A stretch of 64,000 nucleotides of DNA from Bradyrhizobium genosp. L (GTDB taxonomy: Bacteria > Pseudomonadota > Alphaproteobacteria > Rhizobiales > Xanthobacteraceae): positions 4,340,001 to 4,404,000 of the forward strand of contig NZ_CP061378.1 of NCBI RefSeq assembly GCF_015624485.1. The letters are read 5' to 3'. This document shows, piece by piece, positions 26,991 to 36,898 of this stretch; position 1 is the first letter of the stretch; each line of letters starts with the position of its first letter. A program made the translations under genes and the position numbers. Under the pieces are notes generated by a model. That model was not told the origin of the DNA and ran no database searches. It saw only the letters and a list, made by a program, of their open reading frames with translations.

Positions 26991-27812
26991 ATGTTGCAGC
27001 AGCGCGATTTCGCGGCGAGCCTGCGCTGGTGGCGCCAGCGCAAGGGCATTTCCCAGCTCGAGCTCGCCTTGCGCGCGGATATCTCGCAGCGCCATCTCAG
27101 CTTCCTCGAGCTCGGACGCGCTGCGCCGAGCCGCGACATGGTGATCCGGCTGGCCGCGGCGCTCGACGTGCCGCTGCGGCAGCAAAATGCGCTGCTGGTC
27201 GCGGCCGGTTTTGCGCCGGTCTGGCGGCAGACCGATCTCGCCGCGCCCGAGCTCGCCCAGATCCGTCACGCACTCGACTTCATGCTGGCGCAGCAGGAGC
27301 CGTATCCCGCGGTCGCGGTCGACCGGCACTGGAATCTGTTGCTGGCGAATTCCGGCGCCGCGCGGCTGGTGGAATTCCTGGTCGGGGCGCTTGCTCCTGG
27401 TACTCCCATCAATCTCGCGGACGCGCTGGTCGCCCCCGATGTGCTGCGGCCCTATCTCGCCAACTGGACCGAGGTCGCCGGCTATTTCGTCCGCAGCGTC
27501 GAGGCCGATGCGGCCGCCGACGGCACCGCGGCGACGGCGGAATTGCTGCAGCGGCTGCTGGCCTATGACGGCGTCGAGGCCGCACTGGCCGCACCGCTTT
27601 CGGAGCCGGCCCCCGGGCCGGTGCTGCCGATGCAATTCCACAAAGGCGACGTCCGGTTGCAGCTGTTCACGACCATCGCGACGCTCGGCATCCCGCAGGA
27701 CGTGACTTTGCAGGAATTACGGATCGAGAGCTTCTTCCCGCTGGACGAGGAGACCGCCCAGGTCTTCAGAACCTGGGCCGAAGCGCAGCCCGCCGAAGCG
27801 GCTCAGTCATAG
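26991..27812 (+). CDS. XRE-family regulator with MmyB-like ligand domain
   Basis: A 273-residue protein. The N-terminal helix-turn-helix (about 5-70) reads ASLRWWRQRKGISQLELALR and ISQRHLSFLELGRAAPSRDM. The remaining residues match the MmyB-like ligand-binding region (VAVDRHWNLLLANSGAARL and ATLGIPQDVTLQELRIESFF). ATG 26991 follows AGG at five bases. Members usually regulate the adjacent divergent gene, here an EamA transporter. Its 3' end overlaps the convergent hydrolase gene by ten bases. Confidence 0.9.
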   Translation: MLQQRDFAASLRWWRQRKGISQLELALRADISQRHLSFLELGRAAPSRDMVIRLAAALDVPLRQQNALLVAAGFAPVWRQTDLAAPELAQIRHALDFMLAQQEPYPAVAVDRHWNLLLANSGAARLVEFLVGALAPGTPINLADALVAPDVLRPYLANWTEVAGYFVRSVEADAAADGTAATAELLQRLLAYDGVEAALAAPLSEPAPGPVLPMQFHKGDVRLQLFTTIATLGIPQDVTLQELRIESFFPLDEETAQVFRTWAEAQPAEAAQS

Positions 27813-28624
27813 AACTCCGGCGATAGTTTCAGGCCGTCGCGCTGCGCCTTGTCGTGGTTGATCCAGAGCTGCGCCTTCTCCTTCGTCAGCGTGTCCGCGA
27901 TCTTCTGCATCGAAGCCAGCGTCTCGTCCTTGCTGAAATTGGCGCTCGGCACCCGCCGATTGTCCCAATTATCCCTGAAATGGGCGGCATCGCCTGAGAG
28001 CACGATGGCGCCAGTGTGCGGCAGTTTCACCAGCAGCGATTGGTGACCGGGCGTGTGGCCCGGCGTCGACAGGATGGTGACGCTGCCGTCGCCGAACACG
28101 TCGCGGTCACCCTCGAGCTTCGTTACCGGATGCTCGGACTTGAAACGCGGCGCGTTGTTGGTGCCGGGCCAGTCATACTCGGCCTTCTGCACATAAAGCA
28201 TCGCGGTCGGGAACAGCTCGACATTGCCGATGTGATCGGGATGGGTATGCGAGACCGCGATCGCCTTGATGTCGGACGGCTTCACGCCGAGCTGGTCGAG
28301 CTGCGCCGCGAGCGTCTTCGGCCGCCGCCAGGTGATCGCCTTGGGATCGGCGGGCGCAAGGCCGTTCGGCATCGCAGCGACCGCGTCGGGGATGCCGGTG
28401 TCCCACAGGAACCAGCCCTGCGCGTGCTTGATCAAATAGCAATTGTCGACGAAGTCCATCGACTTGCCCTCGTTCACGCCGGGCGACCAGCGTGAAATGT
28501 CACCTGCAACGCCCTCGCCGCAGTTGAGGATATAGAGCTTCTCGACGCCCGCCGCCTCAGCGTCCGCCCACGGCATCACGCCCGCGACCGCGAGCAACAA
28601 CGCAAGACCGATGACGTTCTTCAT
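27803..28624 (-). CDS. Periplasmic metallo-beta-lactamase-fold hydrolase, AHL-lactonase-like
   Basis: A 273-residue protein with a Sec signal peptide (about 1-25, ending ADAEAAG). The dinuclear zinc motif is SHTHPDHIGNV (HxHxDH), with later ligands in TPGHTPGHQSLL and LSGDAAHF. The order and spacing fit the AttM/AiiA class of N-acyl-homoserine lactonases. Other lactone or ester substrates are equally possible. ATG 28624 follows GGAGG closely; an earlier frame start is unsupported. Confidence 0.88.
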   Translation of the reverse strand: MKNVIGLALLLAVAGVMPWADAEAAGVEKLYILNCGEGVAGDISRWSPGVNEGKSMDFVDNCYLIKHAQGWFLWDTGIPDAVAAMPNGLAPADPKAITWRRPKTLAAQLDQLGVKPSDIKAIAVSHTHPDHIGNVELFPTAMLYVQKAEYDWPGTNNAPRFKSEHPVTKLEGDRDVFGDGSVTILSTPGHTPGHQSLLVKLPHTGAIVLSGDAAHFRDNWDNRRVPSANFSKDETLASMQKIADTLTKEKAQLWINHDKAQRDGLKLSPEFYD

Positions 28625-28641
28625 GTGACCTCCGTTGCGCG

Positions 28642-29604
28642 TCAATGCGCGTGCTCGTGATCCGGACAAGTCTCGACCTCGACCGTGACGTGGCTAAGAC
28701 CGCGCAGCCCGCCGAGCCGGCGCTTGTAGGTCGCGGGCGGCAGCGGATGATCAGACACGACCGAAATCACGGCGGCGCGATGGCCGGGGCCGACCTGCCA
28801 CAGATGCAGATCGGTGATGCGGTCGCCCTTGGTCTCGATGCGTTCGCGAATGGTGGTTTGCAGGTGATCGTCGGCGTTGACGTCGAGCAGTACGGCACCG
28901 GCGGCGCGGATCAGGCCGTAGGCCCAGCTCGCGATCACGATGCTGCCGATGATGCCGACCAGCGGGTCGGCCCAGACCCAGTTCGCGACCATCGCAACCA
29001 GCAGCGCGCCGATCGCCAGCAGCGAGGTCGCAGCGTCGGCGAGCACGTGGACATAGGCGGCGCGCAGATTGTTGTCGTGGCGATGATGGTGATCATCATG
29101 GTCATCATGATCGTGGCCGTGCGCATGGCCGTGATGATGGTGGTCATGGTCGGCGCGCAGCAGCCAGGCGCTGGTCAGGTTGACGACGAGGCCGAGCGCC
29201 GCAACCGCGATCGCTTCCTGATAGGCAATCGCCACCGGATGCAGCAGCCGGTCGATGCTCTCCCAGGCGACCTGGATGGCGACCATGGCGAGGATGATCG
29301 CGCTGGAGAACGCGGCGAGATCGCCGAATTTGCCGGTGCCGAACGAGAAGCGTGCGTTGCGCGCCTGCCGCCGCGCCAGCAGATAGGCCAGCCCCGCGAT
29401 CCCGAGCGCGGCCGCATGCGTCGCCATGTGCCAGCCGTCGGCCAGGAGCGCCATCGATCCGGACAACCATCCGGCGACGATCTCGCCCGTCATCATCACG
29501 GCGGTGAGCGCGACCACGATCCAGGTGCGGCGCTCGTTATGAGCATGTTCGGTGCCGAGGAAGACGTGATCGTGGGTCCATTGGTCGATCGAATGGGAAT
29601 GCAT
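28642..29604 (-). CDS. dmeF: CDF-family Co2+/Ni2+ efflux protein DmeF
   Basis: A 320-residue cation diffusion facilitator. It has the DmeF-type N-terminus HSHSIDQWTHDHVFLGTEHA, six membrane helices with metal ligands in MALLADGWHMATHAAALG and YVHVLADAATSLLAIGA, and a cytoplasmic C-terminal domain. The loop after helix 4 is extremely His/Asp-rich (about 155-180), likely a metal-sensing region. GGAG precedes ATG 29604. It lies 24 bases after a second CDF gene, so the two are probably co-transcribed. Confidence 0.92.
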   Translation of the reverse strand: MHSHSIDQWTHDHVFLGTEHAHNERRTWIVVALTAVMMTGEIVAGWLSGSMALLADGWHMATHAAALGIAGLAYLLARRQARNARFSFGTGKFGDLAAFSSAIILAMVAIQVAWESIDRLLHPVAIAYQEAIAVAALGLVVNLTSAWLLRADHDHHHHGHAHGHDHDDHDDHHHRHDNNLRAAYVHVLADAATSLLAIGALLVAMVANWVWADPLVGIIGSIVIASWAYGLIRAAGAVLLDVNADDHLQTTIRERIETKGDRITDLHLWQVGPGHRAAVISVVSDHPLPPATYKRRLGGLRGLSHVTVEVETCPDHEHAH

Positions 29605-29628
29605 GGCACGTCTCCGAAGGGGTTTCCG

Positions 29629-30582
29629 CTAGACCGTTTCCGCCGGCGCCAGCCGGCAGGTGTCGCTGCTGATCTCGACCTGCAAGGTCGCATGATGGAT
29701 CTGGAACCGGTGCGAGAGCTCCGCACAGACCCCGTGCAGGAAGGCGTCGTCATGGCCGCCCGGCCGCACCAGATGCGCGGTCAGCGCGGTCTCGCTCGTG
29801 CTCATCGCCCAGATGTGCAAATCGTGAACCTCGGTGACGCCCGCGATGGTGACAAGATAGTCCCTCACCTCTTTGAGATCGATGCCCTTTGGCACGGCGT
29901 CGAGTGCCAGATTCACGCTGTCGCGCGCCAGTTCCCAGCCGCTGATGAGCACGACCACGGCGATGGCGAGGCTGATCGCCGGATCGAGCCACTGCCAGCC
30001 GGTCGCCATGATCAGGAGCGCCGCGACGACGACGCCGAACGAGACGCCGGCATCGGCCGCCATGTGCAGATAGGCGCCGCGGACGTTGAGGTCGGAGTCG
30101 CGGCCGCGCATGAACAACAGCGCGGTGCCGCCATTGATCAGGATGCCGAGCGCGGCGACCCAGACCACGGTCCAGCTTGCGACCTCGGCCGGCTCGCGAA
30201 ACCGGTTGACCGCCTCGACGGCGATGCCGCCGACCGCGATCAGGAGCAGCCCGGCATTGAACAGCGCGGCCAGGATCGAGGCCCGGCGATAGCCATAGGT
30301 GTGGGTGTCGGTCGGCCGCTTGCCGGCGAGCCACGCCCCGGCCCAGGCCAGCAGCAGCGCGATCACGTCGGAGAGATTGTGGACGGCATCGGAGACCAGC
30401 GCCAGCGAGTTGGCGCTATAGCCGAAGACCAGCTCGGCGACGACGAACGCGGTGTTCAGCGAGGCGCCGATCGCAAAGGCAGCGCCGAAACTGTCGGGCG
30501 CGTGGCTGTGCCCGGCATGGGAATGCGAGTGAGCGTGAGAATGCGAGTGACCGCTGTGGTCATGGTCGTGATTGTGCGCCAT
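29629..30582 (-). CDS. CDF-family cation exporter, CzcD/ZitB-like
   Basis: A 317-residue six-helix efflux protein, probably for Zn2+ and possibly Cd2+ or Co2+. The N-terminus is a His-rich string (MAHNHDHDHSGHSHSHA). Metal sites appear in SLALVSDAVHNLSDVIALLL and AYLHMAADAGVSFGVV. The C-terminal cytoplasmic domain includes VTEVHDLHIWAMSTSETALT. It leads a two-gene metal-efflux operon with dmeF. Confidence 0.93.
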   Translation of the reverse strand: MAHNHDHDHSGHSHSHAHSHSHAGHSHAPDSFGAAFAIGASLNTAFVVAELVFGYSANSLALVSDAVHNLSDVIALLLAWAGAWLAGKRPTDTHTYGYRRASILAALFNAGLLLIAVGGIAVEAVNRFREPAEVASWTVVWVAALGILINGGTALLFMRGRDSDLNVRGAYLHMAADAGVSFGVVVAALLIMATGWQWLDPAISLAIAVVVLISGWELARDSVNLALDAVPKGIDLKEVRDYLVTIAGVTEVHDLHIWAMSTSETALTAHLVRPGGHDDAFLHGVCAELSHRFQIHHATLQVEISSDTCRLAPAETV

Positions 30583-30766
30583 GGCAGCGTTATAGCGCGG
30601 TCAAATGTGGATACTATCACACAGCCGCGCGCCGGACGTTTGCAAAAATTCGGAATAATGAAAAAGTACGACTGATTTGCCCGACGCGTCAAGCCGCTTT
30701 TTTGAATGCTACCGGCCGCCCGCTCCTTTGCATGGGGTTGTTTTCGACAATTTGAGAGCGCGTGCC

Positions 30767-30803
30767 CGTAGCCCGGACGGAGCGCAGCGCCATCCGGGCT
30801 GCC
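30767..30803. repeat. Short palindromic repeat, GTAGCCCGGA type
   Basis: Half-size element: GCCCGGACGGAGCGC and GCGCCATCCGGGC are inverted around AGC. It lies just after the parC stop and could help 3' end formation. Confidence 0.7.
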
Positions 30804-30810
30804 GATGCGC

Positions 30811-33075
30811 TTACTCCACGCCGCGGCTGAACTTGTTCGACTTCGGCAGGCCGTGGGCGAGCCGGCCGGCGTCGGCGCGGTTGCCGCGCCAGTCGGCCAG
30901 TTCCTTGATGGTCATGGAGTGCTCGCGGCCGGCGGAATCCTTCCAGGTCAGGCCGACCTTAGAGTCGAACACTGCGACGTCGGAGAGCTCAGCGCTGGTG
31001 TATTTCTGCAACCGCACGCCGCGGCCGCGCGCCATCTCCGGCACCTGGTCAAGGCCAAAGAGCACCATCTTGTGATTGGTGCCGATGACAGCGACGGTGT
31101 CGCCGATCACGGTCGCGATCGCGCGGGCTTCATTGGGCATCTCGACATTGAGCACCTGCTTGCCTTTGCGGGTATTGCCGACGCAATCCTCTTCCTTGAC
31201 GACGAAGCCCTGGCCTTCGCTGCTCGCGATCAGGAACTTGCGTTCGCCCTTGTTGACGAACAGCGAGATGATCGCGGCGTCCTGCTCGAGGTCGATGAAC
31301 ATGCGGATCGGCTCGCCATGGCCGCGGCCACCCGGCAGTTTCGCCACGTCAAGCGAGTAGAACTTGCCGTTGGTGGCGAACAGCAGCAGCTTCGACGTCG
31401 TCTCGGCGAAGAACGAATGCTCGAGCTTGTCGTCGGTCTTGAAGGCCAGGCCCGAGAGATCCTCGACGTGCCCCTTCAAGGTGCGCACCCAGCCCTTCTC
31501 GGAGATCACGACGGTGCACGGCTCGCGCTCGACGAAGGCCTCCTCGATCGCGGCGAGATCATGCTCGGGCGCGTCGGCAAAGGTGGTGCGGCGCTTGCCG
31601 AGCTCGGTCTTGGGACCGAACATGTCGCGGACCTTGGTGACCTGCTCGCCGACCTTGACCCATTGCTTGGCCTCCGATCCGAGCAGCCCCTCGATGCCCT
31701 TCAGCTCCTTGCGCAGCTCGGCATCTTCCTCGCGGATCTTCATTTCCTCGAGCCGGCGCAGATTGCGCAGCCGCATGTTGAGGATCGACTCGGCCTGGAT
31801 GTCGGAGAGCTTGAAGGTCTTCATCAAGACCGGCTTCGGCTCGTCCTCGGTGCGGATGATCTTGATCACCTTGTCGATGTTCAGATAGGCGATCAGCTGT
31901 CCGCCGAGCACCTCGAGCCGGTGCTCGATCTCGCCTTTACGGAAATTGGAGCGGCGGATCAGCACGTCGCGCAGATGGTCGAGCCATTCGCGCAGGCATT
32001 CGGCGAGGCCCACGACCTTGGGAATGCGCCCCTTGATCAGCACGTTCAGGTTCAGCGGGATCTTGCTTTCCAGCTCGGTCAACCGGAACAGCGATTCCAT
32101 CATCAGCGCCGGGTCGACGGCGCGCGACTTCGGTTCGATGACGAGACGGATGTCCTCGGCCGATTCGTCGCGAACATCGCCGACCAGCGGCAATTTCTTC
32201 TGGTCGAGCAGCTCGGCGATCTTCTCGACCAGCCGCGACTTCTGCACCAGCCACGGGATCTCGGTGACGACGATGATCCAGGTGCCGCGGGCACCCTCTT
32301 CCTGGCTCCAGCGGGCGCGGGTGCGGAACGAGCCGCGACCGGTGGTGTAGGCCTCGATGATCGATTCCTTTGAATCGACGACGATGCCGCCGGTCGGGAA
32401 GTCCGGTCCTTTCACCCACTTCAAGAGCGCCTTCGACTTGGCGTCGGGCTTCTCGATCAGATGCAGCGCGGCGTCGCAAAGCTCGGCGGCATTATGTGGC
32501 GGGATCGAGGTGGCCATGCCGACCGCGATCCCCTGCGCACCGTTGGCGAGCAGGTTCGGGAAACCGCCGGGCAGCACGATCGGCTCTTTCGACTGGCCGT
32601 CGTAATTGGCGCGAAACTCGACGCCGTCCTCGTCGATGCCCTCGAGCAGGAGGCGCGCGACGTCGGTCATGCGCGCTTCGGTGTAGCGGTAGGCAGCCGG
32701 GTTGTCGCCGTCGATATTGCCGAAATTGCCCTGGCCGTCGACCAGCGGGTAGCGCGAGGAGAAATCCTGCGCCAGGCGCACCATCGCGTCATAAATCGCC
32801 TGGTCGCCGTGCGGATGGAACGAGCCCATCACGTCGCCGACGATCTTGGCGGATTTCTTGAAGGCAGTGCCCGGGTCGAGCCGCAGCAGCCGCATCCCGT
32901 ACAGGATGCGCCGGTGCACCGGCTTCAGCCCGTCGCGGGCGTCCGGCAAGGCGCGGTGCATGATCGTCGAGAGCGCATAGGCGAGATAGCGCTCCTCGAG
33001 CGCATCACGCAGCGGCACCTCGTGGATTTCGGCCGGCTTTTCCGGCGGCTTTGGCGGTTTCGGTCGTTTTACCAT
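30811..33075 (-). CDS. parC: DNA topoisomerase IV subunit A
   Basis: Cleavage/religation subunit that decatenates daughter chromosomes together with ParE. The 754-residue protein has the type IIA core (about 30-480) with the catalytic tyrosine in [20 protein letters not shown] and the conserved [20 protein letters not shown]. The C-terminal domain has degenerate beta-pinwheel blades. A Pro/Lys-rich N-terminus precedes [18 protein letters not shown]. Its length and the lack of a full GyrA box favour ParC over GyrA. Confidence 0.95.
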   Translation of the reverse strand: MVKRPKPPKPPEKPAEIHEVPLRDALEERYLAYALSTIMHRALPDARDGLKPVHRRILYGMRLLRLDPGTAFKKSAKIVGDVMGSFHPHGDQAIYDAMVRLAQDFSSRYPLVDGQGNFGNIDGDNPAAYRYTEARMTDVARLLLEGIDEDGVEFRANYDGQSKEPIVLPGGFPNLLANGAQGIAVGMATSIPPHNAAELCDAALHLIEKPDAKSKALLKWVKGPDFPTGGIVVDSKESIIEAYTTGRGSFRTRARWSQEEGARGTWIIVVTEIPWLVQKSRLVEKIAELLDQKKLPLVGDVRDESAEDIRLVIEPKSRAVDPALMMESLFRLTELESKIPLNLNVLIKGRIPKVVGLAECLREWLDHLRDVLIRRSNFRKGEIEHRLEVLGGQLIAYLNIDKVIKIIRTEDEPKPVLMKTFKLSDIQAESILNMRLRNLRRLEEMKIREEDAELRKELKGIEGLLGSEAKQWVKVGEQVTKVRDMFGPKTELGKRRTTFADAPEHDLAAIEEAFVEREPCTVVISEKGWVRTLKGHVEDLSGLAFKTDDKLEHSFFAETTSKLLLFATNGKFYSLDVAKLPGGRGHGEPIRMFIDLEQDAAIISLFVNKGERKFLIASSEGQGFVVKEEDCVGNTRKGKQVLNVEMPNEARAIATVIGDTVAVIGTNHKMVLFGLDQVPEMARGRGVRLQKYTSAELSDVAVFDSKVGLTWKDSAGREHSMTIKELADWRGNRADAGRLAHGLPKSNKFSRGVE

Positions 33076-33150
33076 GGGGAGAGGCGTTAAACCCTGGCGG
33101 TGAATCGGGCAAGCCGCGAATCAGCAGGAATTTAGGCTGTGGATTGCGAT

Positions 33151-33900
33151 CTAGGTCCCGACCGCGCGGGTCCGTCGCCTGGTCACCGCGTTGATAAATC
33201 CGTCACGCGCATCGGAATGGCCCTGCCCGCGCGGCTCCAGCACGTGGCGGAGCAGAAACAGGCCGGTGATCGCAAAGCCGGCGCGCAGGTCCTCGTCCGA
33301 CCAGCTGTTAGAGCCGCCCTCGCCTTCGCGCAGGAAGGCCGGCAATGGCAGCAGGCGATCGGCCCACGGCTCGCCGGCCGCCCGCGACACCGCGCCGCCG
33401 GATTTCGGCGACACATAGACCAGGTCGGTGGTCGCCCCTGTCGCGGCGCAGTTTCCGAGATCGAGGCCGAAGCCGAGCTCGGTCAGCATCGCGAGCTCGA
33501 ACCGGATCAAATGCACGGCGGCAACGCCGGCGTCCTCGAAATCATCCAGCGTCCCCTGCAGCATCTCGTAGATGTCTTCATGCGGGTCGCGCTCGGGCAA
33601 CAGCCGCGCGAGCGCGGCGAGATGGGTGACGCCATAGACCGCATGCGACGCGCCGAGCAAGCTGGCCGCGCGCAGCCGCGTGCCTTCCACCGTGTACATG
33701 CCGAGATGCTCGTCGAGCCGCGCGCGCCATACCGCCGTGACGTCATTGCCGGGCTGCAGGATCGGCCGCATCCGCGAGCTGGCGCCGCCGCGCACCAGGC
33801 CGAGATGGCGGCCATGCTCGCGGGTCAAGAGCTCGACGATGGCGGAAGATTCGCCATGCCGTCGCACGCCCAGAACGATGCCTTCGTCGGTCCATTCCAT
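33151..33900 (-). CDS. recO: DNA repair protein RecO
   Basis: Mediator of RecF-pathway repair that helps load RecA. The 249-residue protein has an N-terminal OB-fold ([20 protein letters not shown], to about 80) followed by a helical domain. The phrase [22 protein letters not shown] is typical, though the Cys pattern is incomplete compared with zinc-bearing RecO proteins. It lies in the usual era-recO-parC neighbourhood. Confidence 0.94.
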   Translation of the reverse strand: MEWTDEGIVLGVRRHGESSAIVELLTREHGRHLGLVRGGASSRMRPILQPGNDVTAVWRARLDEHLGMYTVEGTRLRAASLLGASHAVYGVTHLAALARLLPERDPHEDIYEMLQGTLDDFEDAGVAAVHLIRFELAMLTELGFGLDLGNCAATGATTDLVYVSPKSGGAVSRAAGEPWADRLLPLPAFLREGEGGSNSWSDEDLRAGFAITGLFLLRHVLEPRGQGHSDARDGFINAVTRRRTRAVGT

Positions 33901-33917
33901 GGCGGAGAACGTATCAC

Positions 33918-34004
33918 CGTAGGGCGGATTAGCGCAGCGTAATCCGCCGATATATCCCCGAGACGTGAGATGGCGGGTTACGCCTTCAGCTAACCCGCCC
34001 TACG
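33918..34004. repeat. Palindromic repeat, CGTAGGGCGGATTAGC family
   Basis: Outer ends CGTAGGGCGG and CCGCCCTACG are inverted, with inner imperfect arms. The last bases supply the TAG stop of the neighbouring minus-strand gene. Confidence 0.85.
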
Positions 34005-34392
34005 CGTTGAACCAGCCCTGCGCATCGCCGGTGAAGGAGAAATACAGCCCGGCCGAGGTCAGGATGCACGACACCACCTCGATGCCGCTGTCGAGCTCGA
34101 CGCCGCGCTCCCCGATCACCTGCAGCAGCGAGATCACCGAGAGCGCCAATGCAGCAACCAGCGCCCAGCGCGGCCAGTTCTTGTGGTGCTGGGCCGCAAG
34201 CCAGACGAAATACATCAGCAGCAGGATCATGCCGCCCGCCATCAGGGTGGCCACCATGATCATCTGCTCGGTCATCTCGCCGGTCGGCGTGCGGTCCTGG
34301 AACGCCACCGACAACGCATCCAGCGTCAGCGAGAGATAAAGCAGCACCTCAAACCACAGCACGTTCTCGGGCACATTCTTGGGCACGTTCAT
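34000..34392 (-). CDS. Hypothetical four-helix membrane protein
   Basis: A 130-residue protein with four predicted membrane helices (about 13-30, 45-68, 75-93 and 105-122). Its N-terminus is MNVPKNVPENVLWFEVLLYL. It starts 14 bases after the era stop and probably belongs to the lepB-rnc-era operon. The ribosome site is weak. Its stop codon comes from a palindromic repeat. No function is recognised. Confidence 0.75.
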   Translation of the reverse strand: MNVPKNVPENVLWFEVLLYLSLTLDALSVAFQDRTPTGEMTEQMIMVATLMAGGMILLLMYFVWLAAQHHKNWPRWALVAALALSVISLLQVIGERGVELDSGIEVVSCILTSAGLYFSFTGDAQGWFNA

Positions 34393-34405
34393 CGCAACGC
34401 CAGCT

Positions 34406-35329
34406 CTATTCCTTGGGGAATTCCAGACCCATTTCCCGGTAGCGGTCCGGATCGTCGCCCCAGTTCTCGCGCACCTTGACGAACAGGAACAGATGCACCG
34501 GCACCTCCATGATCTCGGCGATCTCCTTGCGCGCCTGCGCGCCGATCGACTTGATGGTGGCGCCGCCCTTGCCGAGCACGATCTTGCGCTGGCTCTCGCG
34601 CTCGACAAAGATCGTCTGCTCGATCCGGATCGAGCCGTCCTTGCGGTCGGTCCAGCTGTCGGTCTCGACCGTCGACTGGTAGGGCAATTCCTGATGCAGA
34701 TGGCTGTAGATCTTCTCGCGGGTGATCTCGGCCGCCAGATGCCGCATCGGCGCATCCGACATCTGATCCTCGGGATAGAGGAACGGTCCCTCCGGCACCA
34801 GTTTTGCGAGTGTCTGGCGCAAATCGGCGACGCCGTCGCCCGACAGCGCTGAAATCATGAAGGTCTGCTCGAAGCGGATCCGCTCGTTGGCGGCCTGCGC
34901 CAGTGCCAGCAGCTTTTCGCGCTGGACGAGGTCGACCTTGTTGAGCACCAGGATTTTCGGATGCGCGACGGTCTCGAGCTTGCTCAGAATCGCATTGGCT
35001 TCCTCGTCGATGCCCGCCTTGGCGTCGAGCAGCACGCAAACGAGGTCGGCATCGTGGGCGCCGCTCCATGCGGTCGACACCATGGCGCGGTCGAGCCTTC
35101 GCCTCGGTGCGAAAATGCCGGGCGTATCGACCAGGATGATCTGGGCGTTGCCCTCGATCGCGATGCCGCGGATCAGCGCGCGCGTGGTCTGCACCTTGCG
35201 CGAGACGATCGTGACCTTGGAGCCGACCAGCGCGTTGACCAGCGTCGACTTGCCGACATTGGGGGCGCCGATCAGCGCGACGAAGCCGCAGCGCGTTGCG
35301 GTGGGCTCGGCTTTGGCCTCGTCAGTCAT
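34406..35329 (-). CDS. era: GTPase Era
   Basis: Essential small-subunit assembly GTPase that binds the 3' end of 16S rRNA. The 307-residue protein shows G1 GAPNVGKSTLVNAL, the G3 region LVDTPGIFAPRRRL, G4 VLNKVDLV, and a C-terminal KH domain around VLGKGGATIKSIGAQARKEI. ATG 35329 overlaps the rnc stop by eight bases, giving coupled translation. Confidence 0.97.
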   Translation of the reverse strand: MTDEAKAEPTATRCGFVALIGAPNVGKSTLVNALVGSKVTIVSRKVQTTRALIRGIAIEGNAQIILVDTPGIFAPRRRLDRAMVSTAWSGAHDADLVCVLLDAKAGIDEEANAILSKLETVAHPKILVLNKVDLVQREKLLALAQAANERIRFEQTFMISALSGDGVADLRQTLAKLVPEGPFLYPEDQMSDAPMRHLAAEITREKIYSHLHQELPYQSTVETDSWTDRKDGSIRIEQTIFVERESQRKIVLGKGGATIKSIGAQARKEIAEIMEVPVHLFLFVKVRENWGDDPDRYREMGLEFPKE

Positions 35330-36143
35330 TGGTGCCGACGCCCTCACGCTCGATCATCACGGATGCCGCAGCCTTCTCGGCCGCGCGCTTGTTGCCGCCG
35401 AGCCCCTCGGCGGAGGCCAGTCCCGGCAGGTCGACGGCGACGCGGAACTGCGGATCGTGGTGCGGGCCGGTGCGCTCGACCTCGCGATAGACCGGCGTCG
35501 GCAATCCTTTGCCCTGCGCCCATTCCTGCAGCACGGTCTTGGGATCGCGCAACGGACGGCGCGGCTTGTTCATCCGTTCGGTCCAGTTGCGCTCGACGAA
35601 CTGGCGCGCGGCCTCATGGCCGCCGTCGAGAAAGATCGCGCCGATCACCGCCTCGCAGATGTCGCCGAGCACGGATTTGCGCAACCGCGCGCCCTCGACC
35701 GCCTTCACCGCGCCGAGCTTGATGTCGTCGACCAGCCCGAGCGATTTGGCGACGTCGGCGCAGCTCTCCTTGCGCACGAGGTCGGCGAGCCGCTTCGACA
35801 GCTCGCCCTCATCGGCCTTCGGAAAGGCCCGGAACAGCATGTCGGAGACGATCAGCCCGAGCACGTGGTCGCCGAGGAATTCAAGCCGCTGGTAGCTGTC
35901 GGCGCGGTTGCGGGTGGCGGGCTTCAGCGCGGAGACGTGGGTGAACGCGGTGGTCAGCAGCGCGGGATCGGCGAACGTATAGCCGATGCGTCCCTCGGTG
36001 CCGGCGATCGCAGCCTTTGCTTCCGCGGCCTTGACGGCCTTGCTGCGTCGCTTTTTCGGCGCAGCCGGGCCTTCGGCCGCGGGCATCTGGCTCGGCTCGC
36101 CGGGAGGGGCAGGATCCTTGATGGCTCGCGTCTCGTCGGTCAT
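35322..36143 (-). CDS. rnc: Ribonuclease III
   Basis: Endonuclease for structured RNA, processing rRNA and some mRNAs. The 273-residue protein has the catalytic signature QRLEFLGDHVLGLIVSDMLF, the second metal site in LGDICEAVIGAIFLDGG, and a C-terminal double-stranded RNA-binding domain (from about 200). A basic Ala/Pro/Lys-rich extension of roughly 50 residues precedes the nuclease domain, longer than in E. coli. ATG 36143 overlaps the lepB stop as ATGA. Confidence 0.96.
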   Translation of the reverse strand: MTDETRAIKDPAPPGEPSQMPAAEGPAAPKKRRSKAVKAAEAKAAIAGTEGRIGYTFADPALLTTAFTHVSALKPATRNRADSYQRLEFLGDHVLGLIVSDMLFRAFPKADEGELSKRLADLVRKESCADVAKSLGLVDDIKLGAVKAVEGARLRKSVLGDICEAVIGAIFLDGGHEAARQFVERNWTERMNKPRRPLRDPKTVLQEWAQGKGLPTPVYREVERTGPHHDPQFRVAVDLPGLASAEGLGGNKRAAEKAAASVMIEREGVGTND

Positions 36144-36898
36144 CGCACGATGGAGAATATGCGATTCCACCGCACGGCGGTGGGCCAGCGCCAGAACATC
36201 CAGGCCTGTTCACCCTCGGCGATCGAGAAGAAAATCATCTGGGCCCGGCCGACGATGTTCTCGAACGGCACGTAGCCGACCGCCGACAGCACCCGGCTGT
36301 CGGTCGAATTATCGCGGTTGTCCCCCATCATGAAGAAGTTGCCTTCGGGCACGGTGTAGACGTTGGTGTTGTCGTAAAAGCCGTTGTCGACGCAATCGAG
36401 CGTCTCATAGCTGACGCCGTTCGGCAGCGTCTCCTTCCAGCGCTTGACGCGCGCGGTGGCATCCGAGCCGCACGGGTCCTCCCCGACGAAATCGCTCAGC
36501 CTCTCGCGCTTGACCGGCGTGTCGTTGATGTAGAGCAGCCCCTCCTTCATCTGGATGCGGTCGCCCGGCAGGCCGATCACGCGCTTGATGTAGTCGGTGG
36601 TGTCGTCCTTGGGCAGCCGGAACACGACGATGTCGCCGCGATTCGGGTTGGAGCCGAAGATCCGCCCCGAGAACAACGGCGGCGACAGCGGGATCGAGTA
36701 ATGGCTGTAGCCGTAGGAGTATTTGGAGACGAACAGATAGTCGCCGACCAGTAGCGTCGCCTTCATCGATCCCGAGGGGATGTTGAACGGCTGGAACAGG
36801 AAGGTGCGGATGACGAGCGCGATCAGCAGAGCGTGGATGACGACGCGGATGGTCTCGCCCAAGCCGCTCTCAGATTTGGTCCCGGTGGTCGCGCTCAT
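36140..36898 (-). CDS. lepB: Signal peptidase I
   Basis: Inner-membrane serine protease that removes Sec and Tat signal peptides. The 252-residue protein has one N-terminal membrane helix (VVIHALLIALVIRTFLF), the catalytic Ser (about S44) in NIPSGSMKATLL, and the general-base Lys (about K105) in DYIKRVIGLPGD. The box GNFFMMGDNRDNSTDSR also matches the family. ATG 36898 is preceded by GGGAAAG; a longer reading is unsupported. Confidence 0.96.
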   Translation of the reverse strand: MSATTGTKSESGLGETIRVVIHALLIALVIRTFLFQPFNIPSGSMKATLLVGDYLFVSKYSYGYSHYSIPLSPPLFSGRIFGSNPNRGDIVVFRLPKDDTTDYIKRVIGLPGDRIQMKEGLLYINDTPVKRERLSDFVGEDPCGSDATARVKRWKETLPNGVSYETLDCVDNGFYDNTNVYTVPEGNFFMMGDNRDNSTDSRVLSAVGYVPFENIVGRAQMIFFSIAEGEQAWMFWRWPTAVRWNRIFSIVR

